This document shows positions 1-8,229 of a stretch of 64,000 nucleotides of DNA, in pieces. Position 1 is the stretch's first letter; every line of letters begins with the position of its first letter. The stretch is from assembly GCA_910578035.1 (NCBI GenBank), contig CAJTOB010000002.1, positions 1 to 64,000 on the forward strand. Direction: 5' to 3'. The position numbers and the translations under genes were made by a program. The DNA comes from an uncultured Muribaculaceae bacterium (GTDB taxonomy: Bacteria > Bacteroidota > Bacteroidia > Bacteroidales > Muribaculaceae). Under the pieces are notes generated by a model, which did not search any database, was not told the origin of the DNA, and saw nothing but the letters and a program-made list of their open reading frames with translations.

Positions 1-127
1 TATCACGTTCTTCTAATGTCACGTCAAGCGTCTCTGTAGTCTTTTCTACTTTGACCACTTCAAAATACTCAACCATTTCTTCCGGCAAAAGGCACTCTGC
101 CAACTCTATATAAGGGCTCTTTTCCAT
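1..127 (-). CDS. ISAon1-type transposase, N-terminal region (partial)
   Basis: The reverse strand carries an ATG at 127 opening a frame that runs off the left edge after 42 codons. It starts MEKSPYIELAECLLPEEMVE and continues through an acidic, hydrophobic stretch ending in LEERD. This pattern (LLPE-hydrophobic-YF, then a short beta-rich segment) resembles the N-region protein of ISAon1-family elements of Bacteroidetes, in which the transposase is split into two frames; this is recalled by eye. The rest of the element lies outside the window. The bases between 128 and about 245 should hold the element's terminal inverted repeat, but without the other end I cannot place it. Confidence 0.55.
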   Translation of the reverse strand, partial: MEKSPYIELAECLLPEEMVEYFEVVKVEKTTETLDVTLEERD

Positions 128-245
128 TGCAGTTTGTCTTTTCTGCAAAGGTAAAACTTTTTATTTTTCTAACACAGGTTTATTACCATGCGCCAATTTA
201 AGCGGGCGCCTCAGTAGTCGGATGGGCTTGGGATCATATGGAAAT

Positions 246-281
246 AAAAAATGGAGCTCAAAAATTTGAACTCCATTTTTT
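246..281 (-). terminator. Terminator after tRNA-Gln
   Basis: An A-rich and a T-rich flank surround an inverted repeat (AAAAATGGAGCTC on one side, GAACTCCATTTTT on the other). It lies directly 3' of tRNA-Gln on the reverse strand and would also work in the other direction. Confidence 0.75.
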
Positions 282-282
282 G

Positions 283-353
283 TTGCCTTGGAGAGATTCG
301 AACTCCCACAGGCGGAACCAGAATCCGACGTGCTGCCATTACACCACAAGGCA
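283..353 (-). tRNA. tRNA-Gln (anticodon CTG)
   Basis: Read on the reverse strand, a 7-bp acceptor stem TGCCTTG/CAAGGCA closes a 71-nt cloverleaf. There is a 3-bp D stem with the loop TAATGGCAG, an anticodon loop TTCTGGT giving CUG (Gln), and a T arm GGGAG-TTCGAAT-CTCTC. The discriminator base is A and CCA is not encoded. The outer pair of the anticodon stem is a mismatch. A promoter lies at 396-427 and a terminator follows at 246-281, so it appears to be a single-gene transcript. Confidence 0.93.
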
Positions 354-395
354 ATTTGCTTTGCTTTTGGGCTTACCCCTTTTGCTTTTGCGCTG

Positions 396-427
396 CAAAG
401 TTACGGTGACTTTTTGAACTGTGCAAA
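396..427 (-). promoter_or_regulatory. Promoter of tRNA-Gln
   Basis: On the reverse strand TTTG (427-424), a 20-base spacer and TAACTTTG (403-396) match the Bacteroidetes sigma-ABfA consensus TTTG-N19-21-TAnnTTTG. The predicted start is near 389, about 36 bases before the tRNA. Confidence 0.8.
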
Positions 428-541
428 TTTTTTGACTACTTTTTTAGAAAAAATTTTGATGAAAATGGTGTTTGTGTTGATGCTCTGTGAGTTACGGGTG
501 CGTGTTTTGTTGACTCTAAATTGGCGTAGTTGGCAATAGAT

Positions 542-583
542 GAAAAACCGCGGCAACCCGATTGGGTGCTGCGGTTTTTTGTT
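542..583 (-). terminator. Terminator of rpsO
   Basis: Inverted repeat AAAAACCGCGGCAACCC / GGGTGCTGCGGTTTTTT just below the rpsO stop codon. The stem is GC-rich with one internal mismatch and has U-runs on either strand. Confidence 0.85.
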
Positions 584-598
584 TGATTTTGGCGCCGC

Positions 599-874
599 TT
601 ATTTGCGGATGCCGAGCTCTTTCTGTGCGATGATGGCGCGGTAGCGGTTGATGTCCTTACGCATGAGGTAGTCGAGCAGACGACGACGCTTACCAACCAG
701 CATCTTAAGAGCGCGTTCGGTTGTATGATCTTTGTGATTTGACTTCAGGTGCTGAGTCAAATGAGCGATACGGATGGAGAATAATGCAATCTGTGCTTCA
801 GGCGAGCCAGTGTCAGTCTTGCTCTTACCGTACTTCTCGAAGATCTGCGCTTTTTCTTCAGAATTTAAGTGCAT
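599..874 (-). CDS. rpsO: 30S ribosomal protein S15
   Basis: The 91-residue protein is a full-length S15, a primary 16S rRNA-binding protein of the small subunit platform. It shows the family's conserved segments: TGSPEAQIALFSIRIAHLTQHL near the start, then HKDHTTERAL, a GKRRRLLDYL core and the C-terminal RYRAII. The start at 874 agrees with the family, which begins MxLxxEEKxxI. A promoter at 935-965 and a terminator at 542-583 make it a single-gene unit. Autoregulation by S15 binding its own leader is known in other bacteria; I see no clear pseudoknot here. Confidence 0.98.
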   Translation of the reverse strand: MHLNSEEKAQIFEKYGKSKTDTGSPEAQIALFSIRIAHLTQHLKSNHKDHTTERALKMLVGKRRRLLDYLMRKDINRYRAIIAQKELGIRK

Positions 875-934
875 TCCTTGAAAATTAAGTGGTTAATAAA
901 TAGTTTGTTGGTCTTGCCGAGGCTTAACCGGGTG

Positions 935-965
935 CAAAGGTAGGTAAAAGTTCGGCAAATTCAAA
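935..965 (-). promoter_or_regulatory. Promoter of rpsO
   Basis: Reverse strand: TTTG at 965-962, a 19-base spacer and TACCTTTG at 942-935. This is a strong match to the Bacteroidetes housekeeping promoter. It predicts a leader of about 55 bases before the rpsO start. Confidence 0.75.
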
Positions 966-1015
966 GTTTTTAATCTTTTTTAAGATTGGAGTGTATTTAG
1001 CTCCAGGCGGATTGC

Positions 1016-2596
1016 TTACTTGATTTTCCGCTCGGCGCAGGCTTTGATGGGTGCAGACATGGGCGATTTATAGCTTTGGGCGTAATAATCGGCAAGTTGT
1101 CGTTCCAGCCGTTTTACCACCTTTGCATATGCCGGGTCGTTGGCAAGGTTTTTAGTCTCGAGCGGGTCTGTCTCATAGTCGAACAGTTCGCAGGCAATCA
1201 CTTTCGATTTGTCGAATGGCATATAGGTTTTGAAGCCTTTTGTCCATTGCACGAAGCGATAGCGTTTGTCGCGGATAGCGTAGCCCATGATGTCATTTTC
1301 GAGATATTCGGCGTTGCCTTCGAGGTCTGTATCTGAGCTGATGGTGTAGTCTTCGGTTGTAGTGCGGCTGTATTGGCTCATTATATAATCCTTTACTTTC
1401 GCTTTCGGATTTTTTAGTACAGGCACAAGGCTGACTCCGTCGAGCTGTTGGGGGTGGGGCGTTTTGGTGAATTCGGCCACGGTGGGGAATACATCGAGGA
1501 ACTCGACCATAGCATCGGATTTCACGCCTTTCTTCATTCCGGGGGCAGCTATCATCAACGGTACATGTGTGGCCTGCTCGAAGTTTGTCATTTTATTCCA
1601 TAGGCCATGATCGCCGAGGTGGTATCCATGGTCTCCGTAGAGAACTATTACTGTATTATCGGTCAATCCGTCTTTCTCAAGAGCGTCAAGAAGTTTGCCT
1701 ATCTGGGCGTCGGTGTAGGAAATGCATGCATAGTAGGCATGGAGCAGGCGTTTCTGTGTCTCTGTATCGAGGTGTTTGGTGTCGACATAGCTCTCGAAAG
1801 GCGGAATGTCGGAATATCCTTTCACTTCAAGCGAATTATGATAGGCATACTCGCAGCCGTCTGCGGCCATGTCCTGGAATTTAGCCACAGGCATCTGCTC
1901 GCGCTCGTACATATCCCAGTATTTTTTGGGGGCGCAGAATGGCAGATGAGGTTTTTTGAATCCGACGGCGAGGAAAAACGGTTTGTCGCCTTCTTTGAGT
2001 TTATGCATGGTTTTGACGGCTTCGTCGGCAATAACTCCGTCGATATATCCGTTATCGGGAACATCGGCGCATTCGGTGGCTACGCGGCCGTTGGCGAGGG
2101 CATATGTGGCGCCTTGTGTTTTGACATAGGGCAGGCTCCATGATTTCGGGTCGTCTTTGACGGTCTTGTCTTTCAGTGGATGATATACTTTTCCTACTCC
2201 GACGGTTTCGTAGCCGTTGTTCTTGAGAGCTTCGGGCATCGTTACTATGTCGGGATTGTTCTTGCGGAACGAGCCCATGAGCCACCATACACCTGTGTGG
2301 TCGGGGTTGAGACCCGTAAGAATGCTTGAACGAGTAGGCCCGCTGAGGGCAATCTGGCAATATGCGTTGTTGAAGGTCGTGCCCATGGCTGCAAGACGGT
2401 CCATGTTTGGAGTGTGTGCCAGAGTGTCGCCGTATGCCGACAGCCATGGTTTCATGTCGTCTACGGATATGAAAAGAACGTTCGGGCGCTTATCGGCTTT
2501 AGGGGCAGCCGCGGCCTGAGCGGGCAAAGCCGCAGGAGCAAGAGCAAGGGCGTTGACACCAAATAATAAAAAATTCAACTTTTTGCCAGGTCTCAT
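1016..2596 (-). CDS. Exported Ser-type sulfatase, iduronate-2-sulfatase-like
   Basis: A 526-residue sulfatase of the alkaline phosphatase superfamily, with a signal peptide of about 30 residues (MRPGKKLNFLLFGVNALALA then an Ala-rich end). An in-frame ATG lies 24 codons upstream, but the signal peptide and the promoter overlapping that stretch support the start at 2596. Metal ligands D46 and D47 lie in ISVDDMKPW. The maturation motif is S85-G-P-T-R89 followed by LTG, so the residue to become formylglycine is a serine, and an anaerobic maturase would be needed. DGHYLGDHGLWNK-like metal-binding residues (YGDHGYHLGDHGLWNK) appear in the middle. The order of motifs resembles iduronate-2-sulfatases; the substrate (glycosaminoglycan or mucin) is inferred. 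The maturase is encoded divergently at 3310-4533. Confidence 0.9.
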   Translation of the reverse strand: MRPGKKLNFLLFGVNALALAPAALPAQAAAAPKADKRPNVLFISVDDMKPWLSAYGDTLAHTPNMDRLAAMGTTFNNAYCQIALSGPTRSSILTGLNPDHTGVWWLMGSFRKNNPDIVTMPEALKNNGYETVGVGKVYHPLKDKTVKDDPKSWSLPYVKTQGATYALANGRVATECADVPDNGYIDGVIADEAVKTMHKLKEGDKPFFLAVGFKKPHLPFCAPKKYWDMYEREQMPVAKFQDMAADGCEYAYHNSLEVKGYSDIPPFESYVDTKHLDTETQKRLLHAYYACISYTDAQIGKLLDALEKDGLTDNTVIVLYGDHGYHLGDHGLWNKMTNFEQATHVPLMIAAPGMKKGVKSDAMVEFLDVFPTVAEFTKTPHPQQLDGVSLVPVLKNPKAKVKDYIMSQYSRTTTEDYTISSDTDLEGNAEYLENDIMGYAIRDKRYRFVQWTKGFKTYMPFDKSKVIACELFDYETDPLETKNLANDPAYAKVVKRLERQLADYYAQSYKSPMSAPIKACAERKIK

Positions 2597-2618
2597 GGTT
2601 GTGTTCAGATATTTTTTG

Positions 2619-2636
2619 TAGTTTTGCACAAAGTTA
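2619..2636. promoter_or_regulatory. Back-to-back promoters for sulfatase and maturase operons
   Basis: TAGTTTTG (2619-2626) points right and TAACTTTG (2636-2629, reverse strand) points left, two bases apart. Both match the TAnnTTTG element. The -33 elements are weaker: an imperfect TTG at 2599-2601 for the rightward one and a TTTG at 2662-2659 for the leftward one. The arrangement implies shared control of the two divergent units. Confidence 0.5.
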
Positions 2637-2680
2637 CGCTTTTTATTCAAAACGAAAGCAAAAAGCACATATTATCTACC

Positions 2681-3313
2681 ATGGCGAAACCAAATATTTT
2701 CGTAGCGACCCTTTTTCTGCTAGCCGGTGCAAGTCTTTCAGCCCAGACACTTGATGTAGACGCTCTCGGCTCATATCACCCCTCAACTATACGTGAGGTC
2801 TTCGCTGTAAGCCGCTATGTTAAGCTTGATGCAGCTCAGCAGCAAGCTCTTGCAAGTGCATTTGAGCGTGAAGATTCGGCCTGTGTAGCCCGTATTAAAG
2901 CAGATGGAGGCATTCTGAGCGTGAAGGGAAGCCGTGAGGTTCAGAAAATGCACGATCGCGCTATCTCCGGGGTGCTTGATAGAGAGCAGCTTGAGCAATA
3001 CTACCGTGGGGTATTCGACAAGGAGGCTGACGCAGAAGGCATCGCTGTGGCAAACCGCCTTCAGAAAAAATATGCGCTTACCGATCAAAACTGGAAGTTT
3101 ATTCGCATAGCTTTCTATAAAATCGGTCTGGAATCGCGTGTAATCAATAAGATTATGGCCGATCAGCCGGCTAAAGCCAAGAAGAAAATCGAAGCCTTGC
3201 GTTCCGAAATGCTTGCTTCCATTGAGGCCAAAGGTGGAATCAGGGTCAATCCTGAAGGTACTAAGGTGACTGTTGTCAAGCCCTTTGACCCCAATGCACT
3301 CCACAAGGAATGA
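2681..3313 (+). CDS. Exported protein of unknown function, coupled to the sulfatase maturase
   Basis: I do not recognise this 210-residue protein. It has a signal peptide (MAKPNIFVATLFLLAGASLS, cut before or after AQ) and a mostly helical, charged mature part rich in Lys, Glu and Ala. An upstream in-frame ATG at 2624 would place the start inside the promoter, so 2681 is preferred. Two similar segments occur (an 'A-x-I-K/E-A-x-GGI' phrase near residues 72-77 and again near 186-191: 'ARIKADGGI' and 'ASIEAKGGI'), suggesting an internal duplication of a helical unit. The stop codon overlaps the start of the maturase gene (ATGA at 3310-3313), so the two are probably translationally coupled. It may be a periplasmic helper, but nothing in the sequence proves this. 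Confidence 0.75.
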   Translation: MAKPNIFVATLFLLAGASLSAQTLDVDALGSYHPSTIREVFAVSRYVKLDAAQQQALASAFEREDSACVARIKADGGILSVKGSREVQKMHDRAISGVLDREQLEQYYRGVFDKEADAEGIAVANRLQKKYALTDQNWKFIRIAFYKIGLESRVINKIMADQPAKAKKKIEALRSEMLASIEAKGGIRVNPEGTKVTVVKPFDPNALHKE

Positions 3314-4533
3314 GCCAGCCCTTTGCGCCTTTTTCGCGGCCTCTCTATGTAATGGCGAAAGCTGCCGGAAGTATGTGCAATCTTCGCTGCCGGTATTGCT
3401 ATTACCTTGAAAAATCGAAGTTTTATCCAGCCAAAAACAATGGCGGTGGTGTGCGCCACTTCATGAGCGACGCGGTGCTCGAAGAGTTTATACGCCAATA
3501 TATCGAGGCTCAGACAGCTCCATCGGTCATGTTTACATGGCATGGAGGTGAGTCGCTAATGCGCGATGTTAATTTTTATCGCAAGGTGCTTGATATACAG
3601 CGTAAATATGCTCGCAGAGGCATAAGAATCGACAATTGTATTCAGACTAACGGCACTATGCTTACAGATGAATGGTGCCGCTTCTTTAAGGATAACGGTT
3701 GGCTGGTAGGCTTGTCGGTTGACGGACCACGCGAATTTCACGACTATTATCGCCGCACGCCTTCCGGAGCCGGCTCATTCGACGATGTGATGCGCGGTGT
3801 AGAGCTTCTTAATCGTCATGGGGTGGAGTGGAACGCTATGGCGGTCGTAAACGACCTCAATGCAGCCCGGCCACTCGAATTCTACCGTTTTTTCAAAGAT
3901 ATAGACTGCCGTTTCATTCAGTTTACGCCTATAGTAGAGCGCATGACCGGGCACGGGCTTGCTTCGGCCTCTGATAAGGATAGTATACAGCCGGCTCCTT
4001 TTTCTGTTGGTCCGCAAGCTTGGGGTAATTTTTTATGTGCTATTTTTGATGAGTGGGTTTGTAATGACGTCGGAAGTGTTTTTATTCAGCTTTTCGACGC
4101 CACGCTCGCAAATACGGTCGGTATTGAACCGGGTGTATGCTCGATGGCGCGTACATGTGGCCATGCTGCAGTCATAGAGTACAATGGCGACCTCTATTCC
4201 TGCGATCACTTTGTTTTCCCGGAGTATCGACTTGGGAATATAAGACGAAAGACTATCTTTGAAATGATGAACAGCTCCGAGCAGCAGAAATTCGGACAGG
4301 ACAAGCGCGACTCTTTGCCCGGACAGTGCCGCCGCTGCCGGTGGTTGCATCTTTGCAACGGCGAGTGTCCTAAAAACCGTTTTGCCGTCACACCCGACGG
4401 AGAGCCCGGTCTCAACTATTTGTGCGAGGGATACAGACGCTTCTTCGAGCACACAGCCCCTGCCATGAACTATATGAGAGGAGAACTTCTGGCGGGCCGT
4501 TCGCCTGCTACGGTCATGAAGCTTTACAGATGA
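3310..4533 (+). CDS. Anaerobic sulfatase-maturating enzyme (radical SAM)
   Basis: A 407-residue cytoplasmic radical SAM enzyme that oxidises the active-site Ser or Cys of sulfatases to formylglycine without oxygen. The [4Fe-4S] motif C23-x3-C27-x2-C30 lies in CNLRCRYCYYLEK, followed by FTWHGGES and IQTNGT as usual for this family. The C-terminal SPASM part shows the auxiliary-cluster cysteines: CSMARTCGH, then YSCDHFVFPE, then QCRRCRWLHLCNGECPKNR. Length matches known anSMEs (about 400). It overlaps the upstream exported protein by four bases and faces away from the Ser-type sulfatase at 1016-2596, its likely substrate. Confidence 0.93.
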   Translation: MSQPFAPFSRPLYVMAKAAGSMCNLRCRYCYYLEKSKFYPAKNNGGGVRHFMSDAVLEEFIRQYIEAQTAPSVMFTWHGGESLMRDVNFYRKVLDIQRKYARRGIRIDNCIQTNGTMLTDEWCRFFKDNGWLVGLSVDGPREFHDYYRRTPSGAGSFDDVMRGVELLNRHGVEWNAMAVVNDLNAARPLEFYRFFKDIDCRFIQFTPIVERMTGHGLASASDKDSIQPAPFSVGPQAWGNFLCAIFDEWVCNDVGSVFIQLFDATLANTVGIEPGVCSMARTCGHAAVIEYNGDLYSCDHFVFPEYRLGNIRRKTIFEMMNSSEQQKFGQDKRDSLPGQCRRCRWLHLCNGECPKNRFAVTPDGEPGLNYLCEGYRRFFEHTAPAMNYMRGELLAGRSPATVMKLYR

Positions 4534-4555
4534 TAATTCCCGAAGTATTATCCAT

Positions 4556-4591
4556 AAAAAATCCGGACTACATTGTAGTCCGGATTTTTCT
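4556..4591. terminator. Shared terminator between convergent genes
   Basis: Inverted repeat AAAATCCGGACTACA / TGTAGTCCGGATTTTT with U-runs on both strands. It lies between the maturase gene and the convergent secreted-protein gene and can serve both. Confidence 0.9.
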
Positions 4592-4602
4592 TTTGCAGGC
4601 AT

Positions 4603-7600
4603 TTATTTCACTGCGATTTTAAAGGTAGTGCTTTCTTCGGCGGTGACAACTTTTAGCAGATATATGCCTGAGGCAGCGGCGATGGAATTTGCGCCAGCTT
4701 CAATATCAGTATCGGCTATCAGCATTCCGGCGGCGTTGTACAGGTATACATGCGCCGAGGCCGGGGTATATATATCAATGCTGTTCTTGCCGGCTGAAAC
4801 CTTGATGCCCGACATTGCTACATCTGACAGAGACGATGTGTTGATGGTAAATTCTGCTTCTGTCGGCTGAGTGCTTGTCGCAGAAGGCGCGAATACAGCC
4901 GCGATACCAACTTTATGAAGACCGTCGGATAGCGATTCGAGAGTGTATTCGGTATTTTCATAATTGTCTTTTATCTTGGCGCCGTCAAGATAGATGTCAT
5001 AGCTTACACCGCTGTCGGCTGAACCGGGGATAACGGCTTCCCAGGATAGCAGCGCCTTGTCGCTGTCCGGCGTTACTGTGACGGAAGCTACAACATTTGC
5101 CGTCATTGCTATGTCTCCGAGGTCGGTGGCTGTTGTATAATGCGATTCTGCTATTTCGAAGTCTTTATAGCCATGAGCGGCAAGATTGCCGATATAACTT
5201 AAATGAGATTGCATGATATATGCTGTGAAAACACCGTTGACGTCAGATTCAGCTTCGTAAAGGACATTGCCGGCGACAAATCTAACCGAAGTGCCGGAAA
5301 GAGCGTCGGTGCCGTCGGTAATTTTGCCTGTAACGGCTATGGCCTGTTTATCGAGTGTGAGAATTGCCACCGGTAGTGCCGGCAGGAGGTCCGGTTCGAC
5401 TGTGGCAAGGTTGATGGCGTTGTCTGATGATGTATAGACGGTGTTCCCGCCTGCGAAGTTCAGGAATTCAGAGGCAATGAAGGCCGAAGATTTTGTCTCT
5501 ACTATTACTCGGAGATTGCGGCCGTCGTATTCAAATGCTTTGTCGAATGCAAACTCAAGAAGTGCATACTTGTCAAAGATGCCGCTGGGGGTGGTTTTTG
5601 TAAGTGTGACGCTGGTTTCTACAACATTAGTCATTTCGGAAACATCAAATGCCTTTCCGGCTTCGGGGCGCAGGGTTTTGGGGGTGTCGGTGTTCTGGAG
5701 CCAGATACGCACATTCTTGATGGCAGTACGGTCGGCCATAATAGAGTAGGGGAAGGCGATTGCGGTCAGTTTCTCACCCTTGTCCAGACCGAGCAGTTCG
5801 GCAGTATAGATGAATTCAGAATAGCTGTTGTTGTCTCCTGTTCTCATCGGTATATTTGAGCCGGATCTGTCTGCATTAAAAGTGCCTACAATCTTAGAGG
5901 CGTCTATCACCTCTTTGGCAATTGTGATATCTGCAGGAATGGCCTCGGTAGAATAGTCGCCAGCTGATAGCCTGGCTGTTATCTTTCCGCTTTCCACAGC
6001 CTTGTGCGGTGTGAAAGTCACTTTTATATCAGTTGCCTTGACTGCATCTTTAGAGAGCGTTTCGAGTCTGTCTGCCATGCCCGCAGTCTCACCATCGATG
6101 AGTATCTCGACTATATAATCTTTAGCGCTGAGGTCTGCAGTGCCGATATTCTGCACCGACAGTGTGGCGGAAACGGGATAGTTGACCATGCCCTTGCTGT
6201 CGGCTGTAAACGAATGTATGTACACATCTTTGTCTACATCGGCAAGGACGCCACCGGTGAGGTTGTCGATATTGGCATACAGACCTTCGACGGCTATATA
6301 TTTGTCGCCGGCGGCAACGGGCACCTCATAAGCGGCAAATTCCCATTGAGAAGCAGGGAACACGTTGTTTTCGTCGTTGCTTGACATATGCGCCACTTCG
6401 GTCCAGTTGACACGGTCATCGGAGGTATATACTTTAATCCAGCTTTCGGTCCATGTGGCCCAGCGGCTCAGCGACATGGTTACTTTTCCGCCTTCGGCAA
6501 AAGTCATAAGCGGAGATATCATCTTGCCGGCCGAGCTTTTGGAGGTTGCCGACCGCATGGCCTGGCCTATACGGTCGTTCCCAATCCAGGCGTCCTTGTT
6601 TTCAAGAATCCAGCGGGCGGGTACTGTCAAGCCGTCGAATGTGGTGCCGTAGATATCCGGCTCTACAGAAGCGCCGTAATAATGGATTTTAGATGGAGAG
6701 GGTGCTATACCGTCACTTTCTATCTCTATGTTGCCGGCTATGGCTCCATTCCCTTCGAAACTGAGGCTTACGGGAAGTTGCCCGTGTGCTTTGATTTCGG
6801 CGGGTGCGACAAAATCGGTTTTGACACCTTCCGGTAATTTAAGCGATGTTATATTGAGAGCTTTGCTTCCGAGGTTGGCGAAGTTGAGGGTTTTCCGGCC
6901 AGAGCCTGAGAAAATGCCGAGGTCGAGATACTCTTTTATCTCAGTATCGCCAAGAGTGATATTGAGTATTGGCGCGAAGACCTCTACACGTACGGTCTGC
7001 GACGTAGAACTTGCATGGCGCGATATGTTTTCCACACATTGGAGATTTAGAGTCTCGGCCTCTGTAATTTTCTTTAGTTTCCAGGGTTGCATGAATTTGA
7101 ATTCAATAGATTCTCCCGGATTCATGTCTCTGCCGATAGGATAAGTGCCTATTGTCTGCATGCTGTTTTGCAGCTCGATGTTGAAATTCTCCTGGTCTTT
7201 GGATATCGGAAGATTGCCGCGGTTGGTAATCTTGATGCTGAAATTTATTTCCGCATTGCCTTGTTCGTCAGCGTAAACGGTATTTCCGCCTATGCACTGG
7301 AAACCTGTCATCTGGAGATACTGAACCTGGGGAATTCGGGCTAAATCGGCGCTGAACGAGTCGAAATATACGTTTTCGAGTCTTAGCCCGAGTATTGTCC
7401 AGTCTGTCACATCGACCGATACTTTCACCCAGCTGTCAATAGGTATGGTGACCGGGGCGATTTCGATTTCGGCGCCTTTGGAGTAGGAGAAATCGAGATT
7501 GTCGGTACATTCATATATATTTACCGAAGGGCGCCATGTGTTATAGCTTTCAGCCTGGCCTTTGTATTTTAGATAAAACTCCACATGTCCTTTGACTTCG

Positions 7601-7938
7601 GGGGTGAGAATGAGGTCGTCGGTTTTGTAAGATACGCCTGTTTCATCGTCCCAAGTCTCCTGATATTGTACGCTGAAGACTTGGTCGTTTACCGAACGGT
7701 CATCTTTCATGCCCCCCAGAGCTTCGACCCTGTATGTGTCGATTGTGCCAAGATTTGTTATGTCGGGAATTCTGTGCCAGCCGATAGCGAGTTGGTCTTT
7801 CCCGGTTGCAACATTGTCGAAGCCCTCGAAATAGTTGCTGACTTCTTTGATTTCGGTCTCTGCAGAAACTTGCGAGGTCTGCGCTGCCAGCATGAACGTG
7901 GAAGCAAGCACGAATATGCGTTGTAATAGTTTTTTCAT
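4603..7938 (-). CDS. Large secreted multidomain protein with T9SS-type sorting tail
   Basis: A 1111-residue protein beginning with a signal peptide (MKKLLQRIFVLASTFMLAAQ, then TSQVSA). Residues after about 35 (YFEGFDN...W) look like a choice-of-anchor J type beta-sandwich. A second copy starts near residue 430 (GTTFDGLTVPARW). Between and after them are CARDB/Ig-like repeats, a carboxypeptidase-regulatory-like stretch and a fibronectin III-like module. The last 70 residues (SGIYLLKV, then TFKIAVK) resemble the type A sorting domain recognised by the type IX secretion system. It has no obvious catalytic site and may bind surfaces or carbohydrates. A PorD-like gene is present at 46868-47791, so T9SS export is plausible. 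Confidence 0.75.
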   Translation of the reverse strand: MKKLLQRIFVLASTFMLAAQTSQVSAETEIKEVSNYFEGFDNVATGKDQLAIGWHRIPDITNLGTIDTYRVEALGGMKDDRSVNDQVFSVQYQETWDDETGVSYKTDDLILTPEVKGHVEFYLKYKGQAESYNTWRPSVNIYECTDNLDFSYSKGAEIEIAPVTIPIDSWVKVSVDVTDWTILGLRLENVYFDSFSADLARIPQVQYLQMTGFQCIGGNTVYADEQGNAEINFSIKITNRGNLPISKDQENFNIELQNSMQTIGTYPIGRDMNPGESIEFKFMQPWKLKKITEAETLNLQCVENISRHASSTSQTVRVEVFAPILNITLGDTEIKEYLDLGIFSGSGRKTLNFANLGSKALNITSLKLPEGVKTDFVAPAEIKAHGQLPVSLSFEGNGAIAGNIEIESDGIAPSPSKIHYYGASVEPDIYGTTFDGLTVPARWILENKDAWIGNDRIGQAMRSATSKSSAGKMISPLMTFAEGGKVTMSLSRWATWTESWIKVYTSDDRVNWTEVAHMSSNDENNVFPASQWEFAAYEVPVAAGDKYIAVEGLYANIDNLTGGVLADVDKDVYIHSFTADSKGMVNYPVSATLSVQNIGTADLSAKDYIVEILIDGETAGMADRLETLSKDAVKATDIKVTFTPHKAVESGKITARLSAGDYSTEAIPADITIAKEVIDASKIVGTFNADRSGSNIPMRTGDNNSYSEFIYTAELLGLDKGEKLTAIAFPYSIMADRTAIKNVRIWLQNTDTPKTLRPEAGKAFDVSEMTNVVETSVTLTKTTPSGIFDKYALLEFAFDKAFEYDGRNLRVIVETKSSAFIASEFLNFAGGNTVYTSSDNAINLATVEPDLLPALPVAILTLDKQAIAVTGKITDGTDALSGTSVRFVAGNVLYEAESDVNGVFTAYIMQSHLSYIGNLAAHGYKDFEIAESHYTTATDLGDIAMTANVVASVTVTPDSDKALLSWEAVIPGSADSGVSYDIYLDGAKIKDNYENTEYTLESLSDGLHKVGIAAVFAPSATSTQPTEAEFTINTSSLSDVAMSGIKVSAGKNSIDIYTPASAHVYLYNAAGMLIADTDIEAGANSIAAASGIYLLKVVTAEESTTFKIAVK

Positions 7939-8034
7939 AAGCAGTGTGCCGTTCGTTGTGTTTAGGTTAGTAATTGTTTTGTAACTTTTTGCAATGCTCT
8001 ATGTGGTTGTCATGGCAAAAAGCTTGGCTTGTGG

Positions 8035-8042
8035 CAAAGATA
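8035..8042 (-). promoter_or_regulatory. Likely -7 element for the secreted protein gene
   Basis: TATCTTTG on the reverse strand (8042-8035) matches TAnnTTTG and lies about 97 bases before the start codon. I see no good -33 element. The sequence GGCAAAGAT recurs at 8093-8101. Otherwise the 290-base gap 7939-8229 holds only this and the terminator of the next gene. Confidence 0.45.
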
Positions 8043-8173
8043 TGAAAAATGTTGCTAAAAAACAGAAGTCGTCCGGCTAAAAATTGGCCGGCGGCAAAGA
8101 TTTCTGTTTAGGCCTGACTGTCCGGGCGTATGATGTTAGTTTAGTCAAGGGTGAGCGCACTATGGCGTAAACC

Positions 8174-8203
8174 AAAAGAGGCAGACCCGTATGGGCCTGC
8201 CTC
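8174..8203 (-). terminator. Terminator of the EF-G paralogue
   Basis: GAGGCAG-ACCC/GGGC-CTGCCTC hairpin followed on the reverse strand by TTTTGGTTT, 27 bases below the stop codon. Confidence 0.75.
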
Positions 8204-8229
8204 GATATGTTTGTGGAAGGTTTATCCGA

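Noticed and set aside
161..539. Short frames on both strands overlapping the tRNA-Gln region
   Set aside because: They run across the tRNA, its promoter and its terminator and have no recognisable protein features.
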